Position numbers and translations under genes: made by a program. From assembly GCA_014529385.2 (NCBI GenBank), contig CM043953.1, forward strand, positions 65,428,372-65,488,371: a stretch of 60,000 nucleotides of DNA, in the 5' to 3' direction. This DNA is from Adiantum capillus-veneris. Taxonomy: Eukaryota; Streptophyta; Polypodiopsida; Polypodiales; Pteridaceae. This document shows, in pieces, positions 32,981-45,900 of the stretch. Under the pieces are notes generated by a model. It ran no database searches. It saw only the letters and a list, made by a program, of their open reading frames with translations, and had not been told where the DNA came from. Position 1 is the stretch's first letter, and the number at the start of each line of letters is the position of its first letter.

Positions 32981-35417
32981 TACCTGACTCTACCAAATAA
33001 ATAATACAATGTCCACCATAGGTTACAACGTCCGTCTCGTAGGTGATAGGGTGTCCGTGAGCCGTGAGGGTTAACATGCCCCCCTTCCTGATGTAGATTC
33101 CGTCCTCAAAAGCTATTGAGTTGAAGCTCGTTGGTCGAGGTGGAAGAGCATTTGAGATGAATGTCCTTAGCCTTCATTAGTCACTGCAAAATCAAACAAC
33201 ATTGCACAGTAATTGCATTCTCATTAGCGATTAAAAAGCATATGCAATTTTAGGCAGAGAATTGATTGGTAACAGAATTTTAAACAATTTGTCAGCAATA
33301 AGCATTAAATTGCAATGTAATCAAATGCATAAACAGATGTAAAGGTAAAAAATTAAACAAGTCTGGGTTCGCTAATTTAACGGTCGAAAGGCACTAGAGA
33401 TCGACTATTAATACCATGGGTAAGCTTCTTAATTTTCTCTGGTTAATTAAGTTGTTTAATCGTGAGAGCCAAGTATTTCATGTTCGAGGGCTGACTAGAG
33501 GCTATACCTAGAGGACCTTGTAGTTAAGCTACGATAAAAGGAATTTCTCATGAAATCATCGCCTAACTGAGTACCTTTTCTTTGACCCCCCAAAGTCTTT
33601 TCACAGTGATTCAATTTGATGTGTGTGCTTATTTTGTATGCCTTGGGTTTTTTGCTTTTCAAGGAAAAGCGCCCACAGCGGGAACCTCTAGGGCTCTAGT
33701 ACCATAGGCAATACATGTGAGTGAAGTACCAAATCAAGCTGAGATTTCTCTTTCAGCTTAAGATTTTACATTGTGGCACTTTGATTTTTTGTTTGTTCAT
33801 TTTCAACATTTTAATTTTGTAACTTTGGGGGGTCATATAACACTGATACACCTCCCCGGGCTCATCACACTAGTAAACTCCCTTTATAATACTTAAGCTA
33901 AAAGTCAATAGGGTCAAGCCCACTAGAAAGCCCTAGTACATTTCACACAATGCTGCCTAAATCGGATTAAGAACCTAAGTAACCATTGATTATTAGGAAG
34001 GCATTCCCCATGGTATTAAGAGAAGATCTCTAACACCTAACTTGGTCAAACTAGCTTAGTCGGACTGCTTGATTTTTAAACCTAGACAAGTGATTATGAC
34101 AAAAAATTACACTGAATTAAATGTTTGATACTAAGCAAATGCGGTGAATATTAGGCTACCAATCACAATTAAAGCAGACAATCATAGATGCAAAAAAGAT
34201 AAGGGGCAATGCTAATGGACAAGAAACACCTGTTTGTGTCGATGGTCACGCTTGATTTGAAGAGTGAGTCGAGATAAAGATTCCATGAAGGTCCAAATCC
34301 TATCAATAGCAACACGCTCCTGTACACACTAGGAAACAAAAGGAATACCTCCAGGAGGCACATTAGTGGGAAAAGGTACCAACACTTATTGAACACAACA
34401 AAAAACATAAGGAACCCTAACCTAATTATTTGCACTCCCCTTAGAGAGTCAAGGGAATAGGATATTGTAGAGGTTGGGGGGAAACCCTAAGGCTAAACCC
34501 CTATCCTCGTCGTCGAGATAAACAAAGTCATCATCCATGAGACCATATGTGCCATCCGTGTAGTCCTATAAATTTTCTTCTTCATCATAGGTGCCCATGT
34601 TTACTAAGAAGGTCACTAGACGCCTATAGTCATCTTGGTCAAAAGGGTAGGCTTGTGCAATGGGAGAAACGCTCTCTACTAAGTATGGATCAGACGTGGT
34701 CAAGAGACGTATCAGCCATTCTAACTCCTCAAATTTCCTCTCACATGCTAGCGTACCTATCAAATCCCATTCACATGCAAGCACTGGAAAGACCATGTGA
34801 AATATTTGTGAAAAGTAACGAGGGTACCTCTCACCCAAGGCAGGAGTGGATGACTCTAGCGTACTAGCCATATCTGTACACGCAAATAGATGATGGTTAG
34901 AGTGCAAATATTACAAGGGTCGTGTTCTTGTGCATAATTTGTTTTTATGATTTTGTGTTATGGCCCTTGCTCTTTTACTTTTTTATCTCGTTTTTGTGAG
35001 TATAAGGCTTTATATATACATTCCCTAAGATTGGAGATTAAGAGGTCAGGGAGAAAGGTTGAGAGGGAAGCAAGTGAATAATGGATGTCCACAAACACTC
35101 CCCCCTTCCTTGGGTAGATCATAGCGTTTGAAATGATGTCGTCACCCTTTGAAACCAGTTGCTCCAAGTTGTTATAGGTGAAGATTTTTGTCAGTAGTTT
35201 TCTATTACCTTAGGTGCCTCGTCGAGTTGCAGGGTGGTAAGGTACTCTCCAAGGATCGAACTTGAAGTGGTTCATCAGGTGATTCTTGAACACTGGAAGG
35301 TGTGGATTCCTGTGTAGCTTAATGGAGGTCCACTATTGTAGGTGGAGGCTGTGTAGAAGCTTTTACCTCTATGGATGTATTACATGAGGAGCTAGAAGCT
35401 TTATGGAACTCCCCCCT
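32981..35417 (-). other. 3' region of element 2 between Pol and the 3' LTR, with accessory-ORF blocks
   Basis: Three minus-strand blocks are open: 34958-35167, 34566-34882 (starts MASTLESS, about 105 codons, acidic end) and a block at about 32981-33170 ending in LTLTAHGHPITYETDVV then YLVESGTG at the LTR. The last cassette recurs at 49592-49690 fused to a different front part. None matches a family I know. The rest (33.2-34.5 kb) is AT-rich; a perfect 13 bp inverted repeat, 33584-33596 with 33822-33834, bounds a 250 bp stretch. Confidence 0.5.
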
Positions 35418-36440
35418 TCATGAGCTAGGTGGAATAAATTGGTTTTGCCTTGGAGCCCAAACTAGCTCTGGACTAGGTGTGTAGCATTCTGTGATCTTTC
35501 CCTTCCCACGGTCTGCCATTGGCTTTAGCGTTACACTGTTTGACTCATATGGGTTTGTTGTCAATAGGGAAGGACACATTTTACGTTTAGGTACCCAGAT
35601 TTGCTCATTTCCATCATAGTAGCCTTGGGCTTTTAATAGTCGTTTTGGAATCCATCGTGATTTGGTATTGACTCTCCTAGAGCGCGCTCTTGGTTTTCCA
35701 GGGGAATTTTTTCTTGGAATGGATGGGAGGGTTGAGGTAGTTGAAGGTAAGGCCTTGGGGACCCATTGATATGTACTCTTAGGTCGTGCAGGTTGAGTAC
35801 TTGCAATATTACTGCTTGCTGCAACTAGAAGTGTTGAAGTGCTAGGTTCATGGGTAGCCGGCAAAGACGAGTTAACCACCTTGGCTTGTGAATGTTGGCT
35901 ATCCTTCAACTTTTCTAGAGTTTGCAACGTAGGTGACTTTGCTTGAATGATAGGGGTAAGAGTCGGTGGTCGCGTCGTGACACTACAAGTATCCCAATCA
36001 ATAGTGCATTTGGTTGCCAACATCCACGTGTGTCCGAGGTTTACGTTGCCTTCCATAGCTCCCGCGGGCATGACTAGAAACCTCTGCACTATGCTTCCAT
36101 TTTCATAGACAACAGGGGTCTGAAGGACTCCAAGAATAGAAGTTTTCTTTTTATTAATGCCCTTGACTTGCATCGTACTCGGGGATAGGGTCAGTTTCCC
36201 TAATTGACACCAAACTCCATAGGACAACAAATTGTGTTTAGCTCCCGTATCTAATAAGGAATTGTATAGTACTCTCCCATAGGGGCTATTTAGCTCAATT
36301 GGGTATCGTAGGGGTGGCTCAGATTCTAATGAGTCATCATCTGTGTCCTCGAAAAATGCTTGCGTGATTCCCAGATTAGCCTCTCGTTGGCGTCTAAGAC
36401 GTTGTTGTCGTTCTCGAGCCTCAACTCTTGCTTGGATTTT
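35418..36440 (-). CDS. Second aspartic-protease-like domain downstream of integrase (element 2)
   Basis: This 340-codon frame follows integrase in the same reading frame after a single TAA (36441-36443). It starts with a basic, Arg/Gln-rich stretch, then an acidic DTDDDS patch, then SLLDTGAKHNLLS (DTGA codons at 36240-36251), the catalytic-loop pattern of retropepsins. A later NLGHTWML...IDW block stands where ILG-x-x-W is usual. The last 150 residues are Ser/Thr/Pro-rich and basic. Element 2 also has a normal DGGA protease before RT, so this is an extra domain. Whether it is read through the stop is unknown. Confidence 0.65.
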   Translation of the reverse strand, partial: KIQARVEARERQQRLRRQREANLGITQAFFEDTDDDSLESEPPLRYPIELNSPYGRVLYNSLLDTGAKHNLLSYGVWCQLGKLTLSPSTMQVKGINKKKTSILGVLQTPVVYENGSIVQRFLVMPAGAMEGNVNLGHTWMLATKCTIDWDTCSVTTRPPTLTPIIQAKSPTLQTLEKLKDSQHSQAKVVNSSLPATHEPSTSTLLVAASSNIASTQPARPKSTYQWVPKALPSTTSTLPSIPRKNSPGKPRARSRRVNTKSRWIPKRLLKAQGYYDGNEQIWVPKRKMCPSLLTTNPYESNSVTLKPMADRGKGKITECYTPSPELVWAPRQNQFIPPSS

Positions 36441-39413
36441 TTAAAGCTCTGCTTGTTCCTTGGCAGCTTTCTTTTGATGGATGGCTTGCAACTCTTCCTG
36501 GCTTAGAGAATCATAATATCTTTTGAATTTACTCCCATTAAGGAATCCAATGGTTTCAACTCCATCTAGAGTCTCCACACGAATGGTACCTTGCGGGGTA
36601 ATTTCACACACTCGATATGGTCCCTTACCAGCGTATTTCAATTTCTTCTTTTCATTACGTACCCCGTACATAAGAACTTTATCACCAACCTTGATGTCTT
36701 TATCCTTTAAATGGCTATCAAACCACTTCTTTCTCCTATCCTTCTCCACTAGAGCATTTCGCACAGCTAATTGCCTCTCTTCATCTAGCCTTTCCAGGAT
36801 ATATAATCGCTCAACTAAGGGGTTACCATCCCAACCTTCTTGAGAAGCTACTCGAAGACTAGGAATGACAAACTCCCATGGCATAACTGCTTCTTGGCCA
36901 TACACCATCTTAAACAGTGTGCAATTAATAGCAACTTTATACGCAGTACGATAAGCCCATAAAGCTGATGTAAGCTTTAGGTCCCAATCAGTACGATGAG
37001 CCTCAACTGTCTTTGTCAAAATGGAGATGAGAGTTTTGTTGGTACTCTCAGCTTGGCCATTTGCTTGGGGATAATAGGGTGTAGACTTGTGGTGAGATAC
37101 TTGAAGTTTGATGTGAGTTCTTTTATTACTTCATTTATAAAATGAGTTCCATTGTCACTCACAAGTTCAAAGGGGCATCCAAAACGTGTGATAATGTTCT
37201 CAAAGAGGAACTTAGCTGTTGTTTTTGCATCCGCCTTTCGTGTTGCTTTTGCTTCAGCCCATTTGGTTACATAGTCGGTAGCCACAATGATATATCGTGA
37301 TTGCGTGTTACGTGCAGCCGGACTAATCGGTCCTACAAAGTCTAAGCCCCACTTTTCAAATGGTTGGGTTACCTTGATGGGATGTAGAGGCATCCTATCC
37401 CTTCTTTGTGGCTTCTTGAAGCGTTGGCATTCATCACATCCCTTTGCAAAAAGTGATGCATCCTTAAACAGAGTGGGCCACCAATAGCCGGACTGTAAGA
37501 TCTTTCGGGCAGTCAACTTTCCTGAAAAGTGACCACCAGCTATGTCCGTGTGTGCCTCTTGTAGAATATATAAATACTCATCCTCGCGGGCACAGCGTCT
37601 AAGAACATCATCTTTTCCTCTCTTATAGAGAGTTCCAGCCAGTAAGCAATAGGGTTCGCATTCCTTGATTAATTTTCGAGCTATATCTTTTCGTAGCTCT
37701 TTGGGTGGAAAACCATTAACTAAGAAGTTAACAATCTTTTCACTCCATTCATGCATTGTCTCAACAATGAACAAAGGAGTATCAGGCAATTCATCATCAA
37801 CCCCCGTAGGAGCTTCACCATTAGGGATACGAGATAAATGATCCGCCATGACATGTTTCCTCCCAAGCCTCACAACAACGGTGAAGTCAAATTCAAGAAG
37901 AATTAACAACCATCGTGTAATTTGACCCGTGGAACACGGCTTGTTTACCAAATATAGCAATGCTTGATGATCAACATAAAACACAAACTTGGTAACAAGA
38001 AGGTAATAGCAAAATTTCTTTACTGCGTAAATCATAGCTAGACCTTCGCGCTCTGTAGTAGTGTAGTTCATCTCGGCATCATTTAATTGGCGACTTGCAA
38101 AGCTAATAGGGTAGTCCAATTTATGTTCTCCTGGTTGAGCTAGAACACACCCAATAGCAAAATTTGATGCATCAATATGAACATGAAAAGGTACATTCCA
38201 ATCAGGTGTTCGCAGGATTGGAGCACTTGTTAGGGCCTTCTTTAATAACTCATAAGATTGATGACATTCTTCCGTCCAGTGAAACTCGATAAGAAGCTTG
38301 TACAATGGACGCGCTATCTCGGCAAAGTTTAAAATAAACCTTCGATAATAACCAACATGGCCCAAAAATCTTTGAACTCCTTTATAGTTAGTAGGTGGTG
38401 GCAAATCGGCTATGGCTTTAATCTTACTCTCATCTGTGGATATCCCGTTCTTGGACACTATATGCCCTAGAATGACTCCATGCTTAACCCAAAATTGGCA
38501 TTTGAAAGGGTTCAATGAGATGCGATAAAATCTGCACCTTTCAAATATTTTTCGTAGATATAACAAATGCTTCTCCCAAGAAGAATAAACACAAAGGTCG
38601 TCTAGGAAAGCTTCACAAAACTCCCTTAAAAATTCTTTAAACGCAATGTTTATTAATCGTTGGAATGTAGCAGGGGCATTTGTTAAGCCAAAAGCCATAA
38701 CACGAAATGCAAACACTCCAAACTCTGTGATAAAAGCAGTTTTAGCTTGGTCCTCCAATGCAATTGTGATTTGATTGTAACCAGAGTACCCATCTAAAAA
38801 GCTATAAGCTTCTTTGCCTGCAACTCTTTCAAGCACATGTTCTGAATATGGCAAGGGATAATGATCTCTCCTAGTAGCTGCATTAACTTTCTTGAGGTCC
38901 ACGCACACTCTTAGTTTCCCATTCTTTTTTGGCACAATGACTATTGGAGAAACCCATTCTGAGTGCTCAATAGGGTATATGAATACACATTGGATAAGTT
39001 TTTCAATCTCCTCTTGTACAATTTTGGCGTACTTAGGATTCATTGGATAGGGTCGTTGTTGGACGGGTTTAGCAATGTTGATCATGGAAATTGTATGTTG
39101 CACCACAGAAGGTGGAACGCCCTTCATGTCATGATATGTCCAAGCAAAGATATCCTTGTATTCCTTGAGGAGCTCCTTAAGTATAGCCTCTTCAGTTTTG
39201 GTAAGGTCTTGAGCAATAAAGACTGGTTTAGACTCCTCACCTGGTTCTGCTAATTCTATCTCTTTAACTACCGCTGGACCATCATAGACTCCACTGCTTT
39301 CATTGGTAGGTATTCGTTGGGCTTTGGCATACACAACCTTTCGCTCCCCCGTGGTATAAGATTTAAAATGTTCAGGAGCCGTATGTAAGTCAGCAGGCTC
39401 TTGTCCAACAATT
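36441..39413 (-). pseudogene. RT, RNase H and integrase of gypsy element 2 (second, fuller Pol copy)
   Basis: A 772-codon frame (37016-39334) carries the pre-RT block, FIYPIEHSEW, VPKKNGKLRV, the RT active site FLDD, the RNase H motifs HIDASNFAIG and TTTERE, DHQALL, ADHLSRIP, the integrase HH-CC zinc motif (H-x-IAGGH...CDECQ), and the first two core Asp (WGLDFVGP, SDNGTHF). A frame shift near 37.09 kb moves the NGQAE segment with the core Glu into the next frame, which continues as a 192-codon frame to the stop at 36441 (integrase C-terminus, KVGDKVLMY). It begins abruptly at 39413, where similarity to the first copy starts. Confidence 0.88.
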
Positions 39414-40861
39414 TAAAGTGTACGTAAAATACTTACAAACTCATGTCAAAGAGTGTCGTAGCCCTCACTCCCAAGATGTGATGCTCCAGTAGAGTCCAAA
39501 CGTGCTCTAGCTACATCTCTCTGCTGCTGAAATCTCTAGGATTGTCTTGTGTCTCTCATGCAATCCCCACCCACTCCTCTACGTCCAACCATGCCGGCTT
39601 TGGACTATCGGCCTTGTACCTGTCTCTCACCTCTGACCGACGGTGTGACATTGTGGCAATCACCAAGCTCAAGATCCAATCATTCGAGACTGGATCGTAC
39701 CCCTCTGTTGGCCTTACTCTTTGTGAATGGCATTGACGATGTAATTCTTTATCTCATCATCTTGATCATCCCAAGTCTCCACCATAGAGTGGCCAAACTA
39801 AATTGTACAGAGCTGCCAAATCCTGGCATACTCGTCCTAGGCGTAGGGCCGGCTGTACTAGGTCTAGAGAGACCAACTCCCCAGAGGTTCTGTGCATAAG
39901 CAGCTTGCTCAGGTGTAAAATGTGACAAAAAGGAACCCATCTGCTCGGGTGATATACCGATCGGAGTGACTAAAAAGTAAAGTTAGGAGAATATGTCTTG
40001 TCATCATCGTCCATGGCTACATATACACAAATAACACAGATACAATACATTAGTTCACATATCCATAAAGGAGCAACTTAAGCAATGCAAATAATAAAAA
40101 AACAAAGCTGCAACACAACTCATTTTATCTATCCAATGTTGTAGAATAATTAAAAGAGTTTTACAAAAGAGCTCGCAATAAAAAGCAGTAGTCAATCTCT
40201 TATCTTCCATGACAGCTGATGCACCAAAGATATCTATCTCAATTTGTAATTCTACATCTTTGTTATCAAACTCCACTTCTACATCACTCTCCGCATCTAT
40301 CTGCGTATCTGATAGCTCATCTCTAGGTTCAGGCATTTACTCACCATTGACCTCTAGCTCGAAATCCTCAATTACATTATCCATCGGTCGTGCACTTTGG
40401 TCATGAAGCTCTTCAACCTCAACCTCCAATCCTTCACACACTTGTTTGCTCCGTGGAGAAACTTGAACAACAAAGAGTCAGCGCAGTTTAGAAAAATCTT
40501 TTTCATCCTTTTCATCCCATAGTGGATCTATTGTGAACACAACTTGTTCACAATGTTGTAGAAGTACAAAGGTATCCCGACCATCTATCCACACCTATCC
40601 AAAGTTCACTTGAATTAGTCCACTCTTATCTTTGCACACACTTGCATTAGGCCCACTAATAATAACTTTGAACCACTTACATCAAAGTGAAAAATATTAA
40701 ATTTCCTAAAGCTAATCTTCAAGATGTCTTGGATGTAGCCAAATTATTCAAGCTAACGAGTCTCAGTGTTCTCATCACTGACACTACTCCAACTTTCTTG
40801 GACGAAGCTTACCCTAACCCCACTGTTGAAGGTGACCCTTTGTTCGTCTATCCGTTGCACA
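39414..40861 (-). mobile_element. Foreign fragment inside element 2, CACTA-like in part
   Basis: Between the two RT copies lies 1.45 kb unlike either. On the minus strand, about 40455-40690 reads as GPNASVCKDKSGLIQVNF, a W-D-x-RDTFVL block and a QVVFTIDP block, which resembles the DUF4216 domain found in plant CACTA transposon proteins, with stops. It is followed by an acidic frame (40055-40336) and a short frame starting MGSFLSHFTPEQAAYAQN (39749-39940). No CACTA termini were found. Confidence 0.4.
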
Positions 40862-41660
40862 TTTAATTGGCGACTTGCAAAGCTAATAGGGTAGTCCAAT
40901 TTATGTTCTCCTGGTTGAGTTAGAACACACCCAATAGCAAAATTTGATGCATCAATATTCACATGAAAAGGTACATTCCAATCAGGTGTTCGCAGGATTG
41001 GGCACTTGTTAGGGACTTCTTTAATAACTCATAAGATTGATGACATTCTTCCGTCTAGTGAAACTCGATAAGAAGCTTGTACAATGGACGCGCTATCTCG
41101 GCAAAGTTTAAAATAAACCTTCGATAATAACCAACATGGCCCATAAATCTTTGAAACTCCTTTATAGTTAGTAGGTGGTGGCAAATCGGCAATGGCTTTT
41201 ATCTTACTCTCATCTGTGGATATCCCGTTCTTGGACACTATATGCCCTAGAATGACTCCATGCTTAACCCAAAATTGGCATTTGAAAGGGTTCAATGAGA
41301 TGCGATAAAATCTGCACCTTTCAAATATTTTTCGTAGATATAACAAATGCTTCTCCCAAGAAGAATAAACACAAAGGTCGTCTAGGAAAGCTTCACAAAA
41401 CTCCCTTAGAAATTCTTTAAACGTAGTGTTTATTAATCGTTGGAATGTAGCAGGGGCATTTGTTAAGCCAAAAGCCATAACACGAAATGCAAACACTCCA
41501 AACTCTGTGATAAAAGCAGTTTTAGCTTGGTCCTCTAATGCAATTGTGATTTGATTGTAACCAGAGTACCCATCTAAAAAGCTATAAGCTTCCTTGCCTG
41601 CAACTCTTTCAAGCACATGTTCTGAATATGGCAAGGGATAATGATCTCTCCTAGTAGCTG
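40862..41660 (-). pseudogene. First RT copy of element 2, truncated
   Basis: It is nearly identical to about 38090-38885: from ATRRDHYPLP through the FLDD active site to the start of RNase H (IDASNFAIGCVL, SFASRQLN), with one frame break near 41020-41150. It ends at 40862, where the foreign fragment begins. Its 5' part has been turned around and lies in the next block. Confidence 0.9.
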
Positions 41661-42977
41661 ATCGATCAGACACAACAATTCACTCAACTCCATTACAGTA
41701 TTGTTACACGTGTAACGAAGACACGGATATTGGGGAGAACTCTCCTTATATGGATATCCTACCCGGAATGGCTGAGTCAGAAAATGTCGATTGGGTGCAC
41801 CTAGCGGCAACTATAGATAACTGGGGAGCTAGAGGAACAACCTGGGTAACACCAGATGGGGAAGAGATACCACACATTGCACCAGTAAACATGTTAGGTG
41901 TAGCGCATGTAACATCCGATGATAAGAAAGAGGCACACCTACCTGAGAGTGAAACCGATGATTCCTCAAAGGCTTCAGGCCAATACACATCAGAAACGGA
42001 ATCTCAGGGAGAAATGGATTTAGAACCTGAAGAAACATCGAGTGAACCAAGTATAGAAACTGAACACTCAAGGCCTAGTACGACCATCTATGGTAATTTA
42101 TATGAGAGTGAAGAAGATACAAGCGAAGGCCTATCAGGCGAGTCGAGTTCAAACATTTACCAAAATCAAAACCTTAACAAGAAACAAAGGTCATATAAGA
42201 GACGACGATATCGAGTAAATGTGAGAGCTAGGATAAACAAGGAAAGATCTACTACAGAATGGCTTAGCTATCTAGGGGCATGTGATGCTCATTGAAAGCT
42301 AGTAGACAATTGGGGTGAACATCTCCAGAGTGTCATGTGGTGCATCCCGCGACCCATTGACCTCGCTCAATTGGAGGTTACAGAGCCGAAATTGAGTCGA
42401 ACTATAAGAAGACGTCAAAACCGAGAGTTAGCTCAACAACAAAAGGAGGCAGAACTAAAAGAAAGGTCTCTGTCAGGACAAGAGCCTGCTGACTTACATA
42501 CGGCTCCTGAACATTTTAAATCTTATACCACGGGGGAGCGAAAGGTTGTGTATGCCAAAGCCCAACGAATACCTACCAATGGAAGCAGTGGAGTCTATGA
42601 TGGTCCAGCGGTAGTTAAAGAGATAGAATTAGCAGAACCAGGTGAGGAGTCTAAACCAGTCTCTATTGCTCAAGACCTTACCGAAACTGAAGAGGCTATA
42701 CTTAAGGAGCTCCTCAAGGAATACAAGGATATCTTTGCTTGGACATATCATGACATGAAGGGCGTTCCACCTTCTGTGGTGCAACATACAATTCCCATGA
42801 TCAACATTGCTAAACCCGTCCAGCAACGACCCTATCCAATGAATCCTAAGTACGCCAAAATTGTACAAGAGGAGATTGAAAAACTTATCCAATGTGGATT
42901 CATATACCCTATTGAGCACTCAGAATGGGTTTCTTCAATAGTCATTGTGCCAAAAAAGAATGGGAAACTAAGAGTGT
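41661..42977 (+). pseudogene. Inverted segment of element 2 (protease-RT spacer and start of RT)
   Basis: Two plus-strand frames, 41750-42295 (acidic, Ser/Glu-rich, ending in a basic patch) and 42335-42977, run opposite to the rest of the element. The second matches the start of the 772-codon Pol frame almost exactly, from QEPADLHTAPEHF to NGKLRV. It breaks at GTGT where the other copy continues with the next RT codons. Turned back, the segment would join protease to RT in order. Confidence 0.92.
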
Positions 42978-45900
42978 CTGATCGATTATCAATGATGAAT
43001 TTATTTCCTAGAGGATGAGTTCGACCACTTAAAAGATCAACTCGAATGACAGAGTCTTGGAACTGTAAGTAGACGTGGTTTTTGGACCAGTCATGCACCA
43101 TTTTTGCTTCCCTCATGAATGGACGCCCTAAGATCATCTCAAATGACATAGGATGCTTGGAAAAATCCATAACAATGAAAGTCTGCCTTACCTTGTGTCC
43201 CAAGACCTTGATCCTGAGATCCTTTCGCATTCCAATAGGCGTAACAATAGATCCATTAGCCATTTTTACCACTACGCTTGTAGCTTCAAGGTGAGGTCGC
43301 CCCATAGACTCCCAACAACTCTTTGTCACCATGCTGACTCCCGCACCACCGTCAAGGACCCCCTTTACAATTAATCCTTTAGTAGTGATTGGTAGAGTAG
43401 CATTAGATTCATCATCTTCAAAGTATTGCCCCAACTTGTTAACAGGTACTTCAATTACAGATTCATGTCGCGCTAGGTCAGATGGTGGTGCTAAATGTTC
43501 CTCATCATTCATTACCGAGTCAGGTTTGTTCATATGTGCAAACTGTGGTAATCCGGCCTGTAATTCTCCATTGAGGAAGGCTCGAAGAGCTGAGACTAGC
43601 TCGGGGTCTTTATATAGTTTGGACATGATGGTGGTTCTAACTTCTGAAGACATGAAATCCATCAATTTGGCAACATTTAATGGCATCTTGTGGGATGTAG
43701 GACCCTGACAAGAGAATGGTGAAGATGGAATCTCCACTTCCTCAAGGGGGTCGGGCATTCCCTCACCAAACATTCTCTCTAGTAGGAAAGGTGTGTGTCC
43801 ACTTTCAGATGTCCTACCCTCACTCTCTTCCCGAATGATACTGGGTATAGCTAACGGCCTGTAGTTCTTGTGAGTTTGAACTTGTGTGGGAAACACTGTG
43901 TCCAACATCTGGATATGTTTGGGTTCAGGTTCTAATGTTCGTTGAGTTTCTTCCACCAAACCCCTCAGTTGTTGGACTCGTTCAATTTCCACTGTTGGGT
44001 TTGGATAGGTTCCAATCTTTCTCTTGCAATCCTCATTTTTTGTCTCTCGTGGCTTATCTTGGGGGTTCGCAACTGGGTGGTTTAACTTTGAGTACTCTTT
44101 TGGTGTTCGTCGTAATTCCCTCTCGTGATCCTCCTCACTAGCTTTTTCCTTTGTAGTAACAGTTTTGGTCTCCGTGGTCTCTATCGAATCTGAGTCATCC
44201 TCAGGGTCATTCATATACACGGGATCCTCTTCTGTCCCTATGTTAGTCTTTGAACTAGGTTTTGAGCTAGAAGCATTAAGGGATTTCTTTCTTCGTGTTT
44301 TCTTCTTTCTCACTCGGCCAATGGATGCAGCATCTCTCTCTTCGAGGATGTAATTTTGCTTTTGGAGCATCGACCGTGTGAGTGCATTCACTGGTGCTAT
44401 GTTTATAGTTGGTGGTGTCCCATCAACAATCTCTATTAAGTTCAATGGTGTGATTTTCGGTGCGTTTGGATTGTTAGAACACTGTGCGATCAAATGATCT
44501 ATGCCACAACGATTACAAGTGAGTATTGGCATTGCCAATGCACTCCCTTGACTTGTATGTATTAGTGCAGCATTCTTTTGCATTCTAATGGGGCACTCAA
44601 CTACTCGATGTGGTCCACCACATTCGTAGCACTGAAGAGGTGGTCTCCTGGCAAAACTATTAATGTTTTGGCCTCTTGCTGCTAGCGCAATAGCTTGATA
44701 TACCGGTTTGATTTGTCCCCAATGGTCTTCCATATAGTACATGGGACACTCCTCAAGCATGTCGACTCCATAGGTGATACTAGAGTCTACGTCCTCTTCA
44801 CAATCTACATAAGTACTAGATGACTCGCAACCTATTTGGTTCATAGGTGTAACTCTTGGATGAGGGGGTTGCGGTCCTAGCACTGGAGGTGGCAACGATG
44901 TGGTTTGGACCACATTTTGGGTTCTTGGGACCATGTGCTGTAATGGCAACTGTTGCTCCATGGGTGGGGTAGGCATCAATGCAGGAACTCAAGGTGAGTT
45001 TGCCCAAGCTATAGGCGGTCTATTTTCCATGATGCGTTTAAGCATTAGGCAATCCTTCTCTTGATGGCCATACCTACCACACGCGTTACAAGTCCCGTTA
45101 AACTTTACTCTGAAAGTAGGACATTCACTTGTAGTATGTGGGCCCAAGCAAATTGAGCACCATTGTTGCTCCCTTCTTGGATACATATGAGTGTTTTGTG
45201 GAGCACGATTACCCCTAAGGCTTTCTTGCATGACCTTGGTGAGATCTGCCAAAGTCATCTCAAATATCGTTTGCTCTTTCACGATTGGCTTTATCTTCAT
45301 TGGCTCATGCCCTGACGCTTGCGAGCTACTAGACTTCGGCTCGGCAGACACTCTTTCTCCTGCAATCATTAAATTATCCTCCAATTGGATTGCATTCATG
45401 GTGACTGCTTCCCAAGTAGTGATACCTCTAATGACTAGGCCATTATAGATACTTTCATGTCGTAGTCCCCTAATGAATCTATCGAGCAATTGGTTGTTGT
45501 TGAATCGCTCCTTTGGATTGCATCGAGAATTCAAATTCTTTAGGCGACTAATAAAGTCTCTCACGGATTCACCTTCTTCTCGTTGGGCTTTCTGGAGCTA
45601 AGAGGCTACACTCCAAAGTACTCCCTCTCGTATGTATTCTTTTAAGAACAGTCTCCTAAGAGTAGAGTAGATCGTTTTCTCTTCTACTCTTAAGGTTCTA
45701 TACCAATCTCCAGCCTTTCCGCTTAGGGTCAAACTCAAAGCCTTACACTTATGTAGCTCATTGTGCTTTTCCAAGTAATTGCACACATGTTCAAAGAATT
45801 CCATATGCTTTATAGCATCTCCGTCTCCACTGAATTTCTGTGTGAGCTTAGCTACTTGAACTGCCTTGCTCCTAGGCTCTCTATCAAGTGCACTACGCAT

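Noticed and set aside
42832-42977. C-terminal part of the 715-codon minus-strand frame
   Set aside because: Beyond the inversion junction the frame reads the antisense of the RT spacer, so these residues are not part of the protease.
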